Below are positions 37,042-46,700 of a stretch of DNA of 64,000 nt, piece after piece. This DNA is from Streptomyces parvulus (GTDB lineage: Bacteria; Actinomycetota; Actinomycetes; Streptomycetales; Streptomycetaceae), in assembly GCF_014648855.1 (NCBI RefSeq), contig NZ_BMRX01000006.1, positions 62,001 to 126,000 of the forward strand. Direction: 5' to 3'. Made by a program: the position numbers and the translations under genes. Under the pieces are notes generated by a model. The model made no database searches, had not been told where the DNA came from, and saw nothing but the letters and a program-made list of their open reading frames with translations. Position 1 is the first letter of the stretch. The number at the start of each line of letters is the position of its first letter.

Positions 37042-37944
37042 TCAGACACCGGCGTCGTCGGCGGCCCCCCGAGTGGCCGGAACCCTGCACTCCGCCGGAT
37101 CGGCGGCCGGCCCCGCCGCGGACGCCGCCCGCGCGCGTCGCCGGGCCAGCGGCGCGGCCAGGACGGTCATCAGGACGAACGCGCCGATGGTCAGCAGCAC
37201 GATCGTCGCGCCCGGCGGCACGTCCTGGTAGTACGACGTGACCGTGCCGCTGAGCGTCACGGCGACGCCGATGGCGACGGACACCGCGAAGGTGGCGGCG
37301 AAGGAGCGGGTGAGCTGCTGTGCGGCGGCCACCGGGACCACCATCAGCGCGGACACCAGCAGCAGCCCGACGACGCGCATCGCGACGGTCACCGTGACGG
37401 CCGCGGTGACCGCCGTCAGCAGGTTCAGCGCGCGCACCGGCAGGCCGGTGACCCGGGCGAACTCCTCGTCCTGGCTGACCGCGAAGAGCTGGCGGCGCAG
37501 GCCGAGGGTGACCAGGACCACGAACGCGGCCAGCAGGCAGATCGCCGTCACGTCGGACTCGGAGACCGTGGACAGGGAGCCGAAGAGGTACGAGGTGAGG
37601 TTGGCGTTGGAGCCGCCCGGCGCGAGGTTGATGAACATCACGCCGCCGGCCATGCCGCCGTAGAAGAGCATCGCGAGGGCGACGTCGCCGCGGGTCTTGC
37701 CGTACCAGCGGATCAGCTCCATGAGCACGGCGCCCAGGACGGAGACCAGGGTCGCCATCCACACCGGCGACCAGGAGAGCAGGAAGCCGAGGCCGACGCC
37801 GGTCATCGCGACATGGCCGATGCCGTCGCCCATCAGGGCCTGGCGGCGCTGGACCAGGTAGATGCCGATGGCGGGGGCGGTGACGCCGACCAGGACGGCC
37901 GCCAGGAGCGCCCGCTGCATGAAGGCGTAGTTCAGGATTTCCAT
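37042..37944 (-). CDS. znuB: zinc ABC transporter permease ZnuB
   Basis: A 300-aa integral membrane protein with about eight hydrophobic segments, beginning MEILNYAFMQRALLAAVLVG and carrying QRRQALMGDGIGHVAMTGVG, the family loop that meets the ATPase. The last 35 residues are Ala/Arg-rich and hydrophilic. The ATG overlaps the znuC stop by 1 nt (TGATG). It imports Zn2+ with ZnuA and ZnuC. Confidence 0.94.
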   Translation of the reverse strand: MEILNYAFMQRALLAAVLVGVTAPAIGIYLVQRRQALMGDGIGHVAMTGVGLGFLLSWSPVWMATLVSVLGAVLMELIRWYGKTRGDVALAMLFYGGMAGGVMFINLAPGGSNANLTSYLFGSLSTVSESDVTAICLLAAFVVLVTLGLRRQLFAVSQDEEFARVTGLPVRALNLLTAVTAAVTVTVAMRVVGLLLVSALMVVPVAAAQQLTRSFAATFAVSVAIGVAVTLSGTVTSYYQDVPPGATIVLLTIGAFVLMTVLAAPLARRRARAASAAGPAADPAECRVPATRGAADDAGV

Positions 37945-38714
37945 CAGCTCAGCAGTCCCGTGCGGATCGGTTCGGCGCCCGCCGGCGCGTGCGGGTGGAC
38001 GTGGTCGTGGCCCGGCAGCGCGTGCTGGCCGACCGCCTCGGGCGGCGGACCGTCGTGCAGCACGCAGCCGTCGCGGAGCACCACGGCGCGGTCGATCAGG
38101 GGCTCCAGCGGGCCCAGCTCGTGCAGGACGAGCAGGACGGTGGTGCCGGCGGCCACCTGGGCGCGCAGGGTGGTGGCCAGCACCTCCTGGCTGGCCAGGT
38201 CGACGCCCGCCATCGGCTCGTCCATGATCAGCAGCTCGGGCTCGGCGGCCAGGGCGCGGGCGATCAGCACCCGCTGGTGCTGGCCGCCGGAGAGGGCGTT
38301 CACGGAGTCCTTGGCGCGGTCGGCCATGCCGACCAGGTCCAGGGCCCGGCGTACGGCCTCGTGGTCGGCCTTGCGCAGGATGCCCAGGCGGGCGCGCGAG
38401 AGCCGGCCGGAGGAGACCACCTCGGTGACCGTGGCGGGGACGCCGCCCGCGGCCGTGGTGCGCTGCGGGACGTAGCCCACGCGCGCCCAGTCGCGGAAGC
38501 GGCGGCGCGGGGTGCCGAACAGCTCGACGGCCCCGGCCGTCACCGGCACCTGGCCGATGAGCGTGCGCACGGCCGTGGACTTGCCCGAGCCGTTGGCGCC
38601 CAGCAGCGCCACGACCTCACCGCGTCCCACGGTGAGGTCGATGCCGCGCAGGACGGGGCGTGAGCCCAGCTCGGCGCGGACGCCGCGCAGGGAAATGACT
38701 GGCTCGTCGCTCAC
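37944..38714 (-). CDS. znuC: zinc ABC transporter ATP-binding protein ZnuC
   Basis: A 256-aa ABC ATPase. Walker A GANGSGKST, signature LSGGQHQRVLIARAL, Walker B LLIMDEPMAGVD and the switch His in LLVLHELG are all present. The C-terminal tail is His-rich (HALPGHDHVHPHAPAG), which may bind zinc. GTG 38714 has GGAGGGC 3 nt upstream; a GTG at 38744, overlapping the znuA stop, would add ten residues and cannot be excluded. Confidence 0.94.
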   Translation of the reverse strand: MSDEPVISLRGVRAELGSRPVLRGIDLTVGRGEVVALLGANGSGKSTAVRTLIGQVPVTAGAVELFGTPRRRFRDWARVGYVPQRTTAAGGVPATVTEVVSSGRLSRARLGILRKADHEAVRRALDLVGMADRAKDSVNALSGGQHQRVLIARALAAEPELLIMDEPMAGVDLASQEVLATTLRAQVAAGTTVLLVLHELGPLEPLIDRAVVLRDGCVLHDGPPPEAVGQHALPGHDHVHPHAPAGAEPIRTGLLS

Positions 38715-38740
38715 GATGCCCTCCGTAACGATCGGTCCGC

Positions 38741-39721
38741 TCACTTGGCGCCGAGGGCGGCCTGGAGCGCCTTGAGGTTGGCCTCCATGACGCCGACGTA
38801 GTCGTCGCCCTTCGACTTGTCCGTGATGCCTTCCAGCGGGTCCAGGACGTCGGTCTTCAGGCCCGCGTCCTTGGCGAGGGTCCTGGCGGTCTTGTCGGAC
38901 ACCAGGGTCTCGTAGAAGACGGTGGTGACGCCGTCGGCCCTGGCCTCCTCCTGCAGCTCCTTGATCCGGGCGGGGCTGGGCTCGCTCTCCGGGTCGAGGC
39001 CGTTGATGGCCTCCTGGGTGAGGCCGTAGCGCTCGGCGAGGTAGCCGAAGGCGGCGTGGTTGGTGAAGAAGACCTTGCTGCCGGTGTCCGCCAGGCCGTC
39101 CTTGAAGGCGGTGTCCAGGTCGCCCAGCTTCTTGGCCAGGGCGTCGGCGTTGGCGCGGTAGGCGTCCGCGTGGTCCGGGTCGGCCTTCTCGAAGGACTCG
39201 GCGACGCCCTCGGCGATCTCGGCGTACTTCACCGGGTCCAGCCAGACGTGCGGGTCGAGGGCGTCCCCCTCCTCGGAGTGGCCCTCCTCGGCGTGCTCCT
39301 CGCCGGAGTGCCCCTCGGCGCCGTGGTCGTGCTCGACGCTGCCGTGGTCCTCCAGCTCGGTCAGCCCGGCCGCGTCGATCTTGGTCTTCACGTCGGACTG
39401 GGCGACGGCCTCGTCCACGGTGGGCTGGAGGGACTTCAGGTAGAGCACCGCGTCCGCCTCGCCCATCTGCGCGGTCTGCCTGGCGCTCAGCTCCAGGTCG
39501 TGCGGCTCCTGGCCGGGCTCGGTGAGAGTGGTGACGTTCACATGGTCGCCGCCGATCTCCTCGGCGAGGTACTGCATGGGGTAGAACGACGCGACGACGT
39601 CGAGCTTGTCCGTGTTGCCCGCCGCCGAGCTGTCGCTGGAGCAGGCGGAGAGGGTGCCGAGGCCGAGTGCGGCGGCCGCGGCGACTGCTATGCCGGATAT
39701 GTGGCGTCGTCGTACGTTCAT
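38741..39721 (-). CDS. znuA: zinc ABC transporter substrate-binding lipoprotein ZnuA
   Basis: A 326-aa lipoprotein: signal peptide with lipobox LGTLSACSS, then the cluster A-I fold. Zinc ligands fit EPGQEPHDLELS, FFTNHAAFGYLA and VFYETLV; a His/Glu-rich loop (DHGSVEHDHGAEGHSGEEH, about residues 142-160) is typical of zinc rather than manganese binders. ATG 39721 is preferred; ATG 39730 is in frame three codons upstream. Neither has a Shine-Dalgarno, and the promoter geometry suggests a leaderless message. Confidence 0.94.
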   Translation of the reverse strand: MNVRRRHISGIAVAAAAALGLGTLSACSSDSSAAGNTDKLDVVASFYPMQYLAEEIGGDHVNVTTLTEPGQEPHDLELSARQTAQMGEADAVLYLKSLQPTVDEAVAQSDVKTKIDAAGLTELEDHGSVEHDHGAEGHSGEEHAEEGHSEEGDALDPHVWLDPVKYAEIAEGVAESFEKADPDHADAYRANADALAKKLGDLDTAFKDGLADTGSKVFFTNHAAFGYLAERYGLTQEAINGLDPESEPSPARIKELQEEARADGVTTVFYETLVSDKTARTLAKDAGLKTDVLDPLEGITDKSKGDDYVGVMEANLKALQAALGAK

Positions 39722-39729
39722 GGGATTCA

Positions 39730-39758
39730 TTTTCAACAAATATGGAAACGGTTGTCAA
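39730..39758 (-). promoter_or_regulatory. znuA promoter overlapped by a Zur box
   Basis: On the minus strand TTGACA (39758-39753) is a consensus -35, followed after 17-18 bp by TGAAAA/GAAAAT at about 39735-39729 as -10. The 15-bp imperfect palindrome TGGAAAC-G-GTTGTCA (39743-39757) covers the -35 and spacer and fits the Streptomyces Zur box pattern TGNNAA...TTNNCA as I remember it. With zur in the same operon, zinc-dependent repression is strongly expected. Confidence 0.65.
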
Positions 39759-39947
39759 CAAACGGTCGGATCGGATGGCTGCGGATCCGGTGGGGCCCCG
39801 ATTTGGTTGAGGGGCAGTCCACGCCGGTAACCTGAAGCATTCTCTGGAAGCATCTCGCTTCGCCCGCCCGTCTCCCGACCACCACCCCTCATCGAGGCGC
39901 TTCGCGCCGCACCAGTCAGTCACCGTCGTCGTAATGAAGAGAGCACC

Positions 39948-41330
<1,383 letters not shown>

Positions 41331-41350
41331 CGCCGGTCGGTGTTGCCCTA

Positions 41351-41371
41351 CCAGGGGGCTCTGCCCCCTGG
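41351..41371 (+). terminator. hairpin terminator after glyS
   Basis: CCAGGGGGC-TCT-GCCCCCTGG, a perfect 9-bp stem with a 3-nt loop, lies 21 nt after the glyS stop. The same motif is frequent at Streptomyces gene ends. Confidence 0.7.
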
Positions 41372-41384
41372 ACCCCCGGCCTAT

Positions 41385-41423
41385 GCCCACCCACCACCCG
41401 ACTCGGTCGGGAGGGGGGTGGGC
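41385..41423. terminator. second hairpin between glyS and the chitinase gene
   Basis: Outer arms GCCCACCC/GGGTGGGC and inner arms CCGAC/GTCGG form one interrupted stem. It lies between the two convergent genes and could serve the chitinase transcript or act in both directions. Confidence 0.5.
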
Positions 41424-41481
41424 GTTTCGGTTTCGGGGGCCTGGGGTCCCGGTTCGGGCTTCCCGGCTCGCCCTTCCCGAC

Positions 41482-42561
41482 TCAGCGGCCCTGCAGCGAC
41501 TTCACGTTGTCGCCGAAGGTCCAGTTCTTCGAGCCGTCCCAGTTGAGCGACCAGGTCATCAGGCCCTTGAGCGAGCCGTTGTACTGGTTCCAGGCCTGGG
41601 CCACCAGGGACGGTGCCATGTGGCCGCCGCCCGCGCCGGGCTGTGCGGGCAGCCCCGGGACCTGCTTGTCGTAGGGCACCCGGATCGTCGTGCCCTGGAT
41701 GACCAGGCCCTTGTTCAGGCAGTCGGTCTGCGCGGTGAAGCCCTGGACCGTGCCGGCCGAGTACGAGTCGCCGGAGCAGCCGTACATGCTGCCGTTGTAG
41801 TACTGCATGTTCAGCCACCACAGGCGGCCGTTGTCCGCGTACTTCTTGACGACGGGCAGGTACGCGCCCCAGATGGAGCCGTAGGTGACGCTGCCGCCGG
41901 TGACGTAGGCGGTCTCCGGGGCCATGGTGAGGCCGAAGTTCGCGGGCATGCGGGCCAGCACGCCGTCGATGATGCGGATCAGGTTCGCCTGGGACGTGGA
42001 GAGTTGGCCGATGCTGCCGCTGCCGGTCAGGCCGGTCTCGATGTCGATGTCGATGCCGTCGAAGTTGTACTTCTTGAGGATCGGCACGATCGTGTCGACG
42101 AAACGGTCCGCGACGGCCGTGGAGTTGAGGTCGATGCCGGCCGTCGCCCCGCCGATCGAGAGCAGGATCGTCTGCCCGGACGCCTTCGCCGCGCACATCT
42201 CGGCGGGCGTCGCCACCTTCACGCCGGTGTCCATTCCGTCCTCCCAGAGGGCCGTTCCGTCGGAGCGGATGACCGGGAAGGCGGCGTTGAGCACGTTGTA
42301 GCCGTGGGCGCCGATGCGCGCGTCGGTGATGGGCGTCCAGCCGAAGGGCGGGTGCACGCCGTTGGCGGCGCCGTCCCAGTTCTCCCAGTAGCCCTGGAGG
42401 ACCTTGCCCGCGGGCTTGGACTTCACGGCGCAGGTGTCGGCGGCGGCAGCGGTGGGGGCGGGGCGCGCCGAGGGGGCGGCGGACGCGGTGGCGACCCCGA
42501 GCGGGGTCAGGACGGTGGCAGCCAGTGCGGCGGCCAGCAGGCGGATCGTGCGGCGGACCAT
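41482..42561 (-). CDS. secreted family 18 chitinase
   Basis: A 359-aa secreted GH18 enzyme. A signal peptide (MVRRTIRLLAAALAATVL to TASAAP) ends near residue 31. The catalytic DxxDxDxE motif is FDGIDIDIE with Glu175 as proton donor; ILLSIGGATAG is the upstream family strand and LNMQYYNGSMYGCSGD the substrate-cleft loop. It has the catalytic domain only, with no carbohydrate-binding or FnIII module. ATG 42561 has GGGAGG 7 nt upstream; an ATG at 42603 would add 14 residues. The promoter carries DasR-type boxes, so induction by chitin-derived GlcNAc is expected. Confidence 0.92.
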   Translation of the reverse strand: MVRRTIRLLAAALAATVLTPLGVATASAAPSARPAPTAAAADTCAVKSKPAGKVLQGYWENWDGAANGVHPPFGWTPITDARIGAHGYNVLNAAFPVIRSDGTALWEDGMDTGVKVATPAEMCAAKASGQTILLSIGGATAGIDLNSTAVADRFVDTIVPILKKYNFDGIDIDIETGLTGSGSIGQLSTSQANLIRIIDGVLARMPANFGLTMAPETAYVTGGSVTYGSIWGAYLPVVKKYADNGRLWWLNMQYYNGSMYGCSGDSYSAGTVQGFTAQTDCLNKGLVIQGTTIRVPYDKQVPGLPAQPGAGGGHMAPSLVAQAWNQYNGSLKGLMTWSLNWDGSKNWTFGDNVKSLQGR

Positions 42562-42613
42562 GCCGGGCCTCCCGGTGGGGGTGCGGTGAGGTGTCGTAGG
42601 CATGACAGTGGTG

Positions 42614-42646
42614 TGGTCCAGACCTTTCGTCAAGAGGTCTGGACCA
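42614..42646 (-). promoter_or_regulatory. paired DasR-type boxes in the chitinase promoter
   Basis: TGGTCCAGACCT (42614-42625) and AGGTCTGGACCA (42635-42646) are inverted copies separated by 9 bp. Each resembles the DasR consensus TGGTCTAGACCA and the 12-bp repeat known from Streptomyces chitinase promoters. On the minus strand TTGACG lies between them as a likely -35, so binding would occlude the promoter. Confidence 0.65.
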
Positions 42647-42769
42647 AGAAGGAGCGGCGTCGTGGCGGTGACGCCGTAGGGGTGACGCCGAGGTGCGGGA
42701 ACCGCGAGTTGTGCGGAAGGTGAGGTTTCAGGGTTTCCCACCGCACGGACAGGGCGAGGACGAACAGTC

Positions 42770-43780
42770 ATGGCTGAGCAGAAGTCGGCGCAGACACTCC
42801 CGCGGCCGCTGCACGCGGCCGCTTCCGCGGCACGCAAGGTGCCGGGCGCGACGACGGTCGGCAGGGCCGCCGAGGGCGCCCTGGACCGGATCGGCGCGGT
42901 GTCGCCGCGCGGGCGGCGCGTGCTCGTCTACACGGGGGCGGGGGTGCTGGGGGTCGCCGGACTGGTGGAGTGGCCGGTGGCGGTCACCGGGGCGGCGGTG
43001 GCCTGGCTGACGCAGTCGCGGCGACGCCGGAACGGCAACGGCAACGGCAACGGCAACGGGAACGGGGCGGCGTCGCGCCGCACCGGCGGCGCCCGGTCGG
43101 GCGGCGCCGCGGGGACGGGCAGCGCCCGGTCGGGCACCGCCGGGTCCGCCGCCTCGAAGCCGGCGGCGTCCAAGTCGGCCTCGTCGAGCACGGGTGCGGC
43201 GAAGAAGACGGCCGCGCAGAAGACGGCCGCGCAGAAGACCGCCGCCAGGACGAGCACCGCGAAGAAGGCCACCGCCAACAAGGCCACGGCGAAGAAGGCC
43301 ACCGCCAAGTCGGCCGCCGCGAGGGGCGGTGCGGCCAAGAAGGCGACGGCCAAGAAGACGACGGCCAACAGGGCGACCGCGAAGAAGACGACCGCGAAGA
43401 AGACGACCGCGAAGAGGACGACGGCCAACAAGGCAGCGGCCAACAAGGCGACCGCGAAGAAGGCGGCCGCGAGCAGGACCGCCGCCAAGTCCGCGCCCGC
43501 CAGGAAGACCGCCGCGCAGAAGACCGCCGCGCAGAAGACCGCCGCGCAGAAGTCCGCGGCCAAGAAGAGCACCGCGAAGACCGCCGCCAAGAAGAGCACA
43601 GCGAACAAGGCCACCGCCAGGAAGGCCCCCGCGAAGAAGGCCCCCGCGAAGAAGACCGCCTCACCCGCACGGAGCAGGGGCCGGTCGGGAAAGAAGGCGG
43701 CGTCCAGCCGTCCCTCCGGCTCGGCCTCGGCCGGGAGCCGCCGGACGGCGTCCGCCTCGCGCACCCGCACGACGGCCTGA
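42770..43780 (+). CDS. histone H1-like Lys/Ala-repeat protein with a membrane segment
   Basis: A 336-aa protein in three parts. Residues 1-48 are hydrophilic; about 50-78 form one long or two short hydrophobic segments (LVYTGAGVLGVAGLVEW and onward); from about 85 it is an extremely basic low-complexity tail, first (GN)n encoded by an AACGGC repeat at 43033-43061, then dozens of AAKKT/ATAKK/TTAKK pentapeptides like eukaryotic H1 or HupS tails, ending in an SR-rich stretch. It may tether DNA to the membrane, or bind polyanions in the wall. ATG 42770. The P-type ATPase follows 9 bp later. Confidence 0.75.
   Translation: MAEQKSAQTLPRPLHAAASAARKVPGATTVGRAAEGALDRIGAVSPRGRRVLVYTGAGVLGVAGLVEWPVAVTGAAVAWLTQSRRRRNGNGNGNGNGNGAASRRTGGARSGGAAGTGSARSGTAGSAASKPAASKSASSSTGAAKKTAAQKTAAQKTAARTSTAKKATANKATAKKATAKSAAARGGAAKKATAKKTTANRATAKKTTAKKTTAKRTTANKAAANKATAKKAAASRTAAKSAPARKTAAQKTAAQKTAAQKSAAKKSTAKTAAKKSTANKATARKAPAKKAPAKKTASPARSRGRSGKKAASSRPSGSASAGSRRTASASRTRTTA
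43033..43061 (+). repeat. AACGGC hexanucleotide microsatellite
   Basis: About five tandem AACGGC units encode the Asn-Gly run in the H1-like protein. The array is prone to slippage, but each unit keeps frame, so length would vary without frameshift. Confidence 0.7.
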
Positions 43781-43789
43781 GCCCCGGCC

Positions 43790-46700
43790 ATGGTCGGCGC
43801 ACTTCTGACGCGGTCCCAGGACGCGGTCACCGGATTCGTACTGGCCGGACCCCGGCTGCTGGCACGCGGCACCGCGCCCGCCGTGGGCGCGGCGGCCGGC
43901 GCGGTCGCGGGCACCGCGCGGGCCGGCGTTCGGGGCGCCGACTTCGCGGCCCGCGCGGCACGGGTCGCCCGCGCGGCCCTGCCCGGCGGCGCCCGGGAGT
44001 GGCGGGCCGGGTCCCGCGCCCACCTCGCGCTCAGCGCGGCCGGGTCGGACGAGGCGCGCCTGGCGGGCGGCACCGAGAAGGTCGCGCGACGGGTCGCCGC
44101 CGCGGTGGCCGAACACCCCGACGTGCTGGTCGCCTACTGGGACACCGGCCTGGCCAGACTGGTGGTGACCGCGACCGAGGAGGAGCTGACCGACTCCGTC
44201 GTGGACCACGCCACCGATGTCGCCCACCGGCACGGACTCGCCGTCGGCGACCAGGTGGACGAACTGGCCCACCCCGGCGACCCGGCCTCGGTGCGCGTCG
44301 CCGCCACCGCCCTCGGCGCCGACCTCCTCGGCATCGCCGCCGCCGTGACCGCCTCCCGGCTGCGGCTGCCCCCCTCGCCCCGCCTGATCACGGCGGTCGC
44401 GACGCTGCTGCGCGAGAACCCCGCCTTCCGGGCCTGGCTGCGCGAGCGGATGGGCGACCACCGGATGGACGTGACGCTGGCCGCCGCCAACGCGGCCGTG
44501 CACGGCGCCGGGCAGAGCCCCACCTCGCTCGCGCTCGACGGGGCGCTGCGCGCCTGCCAGTTGACCGAGGCGGTGGCGCGGACCGCGGCCTTCGAGGTCG
44601 TGCACGACCAGCTCTGCGCCCCCGGCCGGGGCAGCCTGCCCGCGGCCCCCGCGCTGCGCCCGGATCCGCGCACGTCCCCGGCCCAGGACTACGCCGCCCA
44701 CGCCTCCGCCGGCAGCGTGGCCGGCGCCGCGGCGACGCTGCTGGTCAAGCACGACGTCGCCGAGGCCGCCGAGGCGATCCTGGCCGGCTCGCCCAAGGCC
44801 GCGCGCTACGGACCCGCCGCCTTCCACGCCGTACTGAGCGCCGCCCTGTCCCGCACCGGTGTGCTGGTGCGCGACCCCGGCCGGCTGCGGCAGCTGGAGA
44901 TGGCCCGCACGGTCGTGCTGCACCCGAGCGCGCTGCGGGTGCCGGACGACGGCGCCGACCCGTGGACCGAGGACGTCCTGGACGCGGCCCGGCGCGCCGG
45001 CCTCCGCGTGGTGATGGTCCAGGATCCGGCCCTGGCCGACTTCACCGGCCTCGCCGACCAGGTCGTCGACGCGCGTCGCCCGCTCGCGGACGTGGTCGCC
45101 GGCCTCCGCTCCGAGGGCGGCGTCGTCACGGTCGTACGGCCCCGGCCCGAGGACGACGCCTCGGTCCTGGCCGGGCTGCTCGCCGGGGACGTGGCGGTCG
45201 CCCTGGCCGACGCGGACTCCCCGGTGGCGTGGGGCGCCGACGTGATCGCCCCGCAGGGACTCGCCGACGTGTGGCGGCTGCTGCGGGCGGTGCCCGCGGC
45301 CCGTGCCGTCGGGCGGCGTTCGCAGACGCTGGCCAGGTCCGGGGCCGCGCTGTCCGGGCTGCTGGTGGCCGTCGGCGAGGCGCGCGGCCGGCGCCGCGGC
45401 AGGCCGGGCTTCATCGCCCTGTCCGGGCTGCGGCACGCGCCGGTCGACGCGAGCGCGGCGGCGGCCCTGCTGTCCGGGACGCGTGCGGCGGTCGGCGTGG
45501 CGATGGCCCGCGCCCCGCATCCCCGGGCGCGGGTGGCGTGGCACGCGCTGGACCTGGACGCCGTACGGGACCGTCTGGACCGGGAGGGCGAGCCCGCCGC
45601 GACCGTCGCCGAGCAGGCCGCGGCCCGGCTGCGCGCGGTCGCCGACCGGGCGGGGCGGGTGCCGGTGCTGGCCCCGGCGTTCTGGTCGTGGGAGCTGGCC
45701 CGCGCGGTCCGCGGGGAGCTGGACGATCCGCTCACCCCGGTGCTCGCGGTCGGCTCGGCGGCCTCCGCGATCCTCGGGTCGGTCGTGGACGCCCTGCTGG
45801 TGGTCGGGGCGCTCGACCTGAACGCGCTGGTCGGCGGCTTCCAGCGGCTGCGCGCCGAGCGGGCGCTGTCCGGGTTGCTGGCCGAGCAGACGCAGAAGGC
45901 GCGGATCTTCGAGGAGTCCGGCCGGGCGGGCCTCCCGCGCATCGTGGACGCCTCGCGGCTCCACCCGGGGCACGTGATCGAGCTGAAGACGGACGACGTC
46001 GTCCCGGCCGACGCCCGGCTGCTGTGGGAGGACGGTCTGGAGGTGGACGAGTCCGCGCTGACCGGTGAGTCGCTGCCGGTGGACAAGAGCGTCGACCCGG
46101 CGCCCAAGGCCCCGGTGGCCGAGCGGTACTGCATGGTCTTCGAGGGCACGACCGTGGTGGCCGGCCGCGCCCGGGCGGTCGTCGTCGACACCGGCGACCA
46201 CACGGAGTCGGCGCGGGCGGTGGCGCTCGCGGCCCGCACCCCCGCGGCCGCCGGGGTGCAGGCCAGGCTCCAGGAGCTGACCCGCAAGGCGCTGCCGCTC
46301 ACCCTGGCGGGCGGGGCCGCGGTCACCGGACTGTCGCTGCTGCGCGGGGCGCCGGTGCGGCAGGCCGTCGCGGGCGGGGTGTCGGTCGCGGTGGCCGCCG
46401 TACCCGAGGGGCTGCCGCTGGTGGCGACCGTGGCACAGCTGGCCGCGGCCCGCAGGCTGAGCCGGCGCGGGGTCCTCGTGCGCACCCCGCGCACGCTGGA
46501 GGCGCTGGGCCGGATGGACACCGTCTGCTTCGACAAGACCGGCACGCTCACCGAGAACAGGCTGCGGCTGTCCCGCGTCGCGGGCGCCGACGGCACGGTC
46601 CGCAGGGCGGGCGACCCGGCGGCGGCCGACGCCGTCAGGACCGCCGCGCGCGCCGTTCCCCGGCTGAACGGCGACGGGGCCCGGCCCACCCACGCCACCG

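Noticed and set aside
43033..43780. Repeats in the H1-like gene considered as a CRISPR array
   Set aside because: Units are in-frame 6-bp and 15-bp coding repeats without spacers, and no cas genes are near.
42970..46068. 1032-codon plus-strand frame across the H1-like gene and P-type ATPase
   Set aside because: It is a shifted-frame reading of two well-supported genes, with no motifs of its own.
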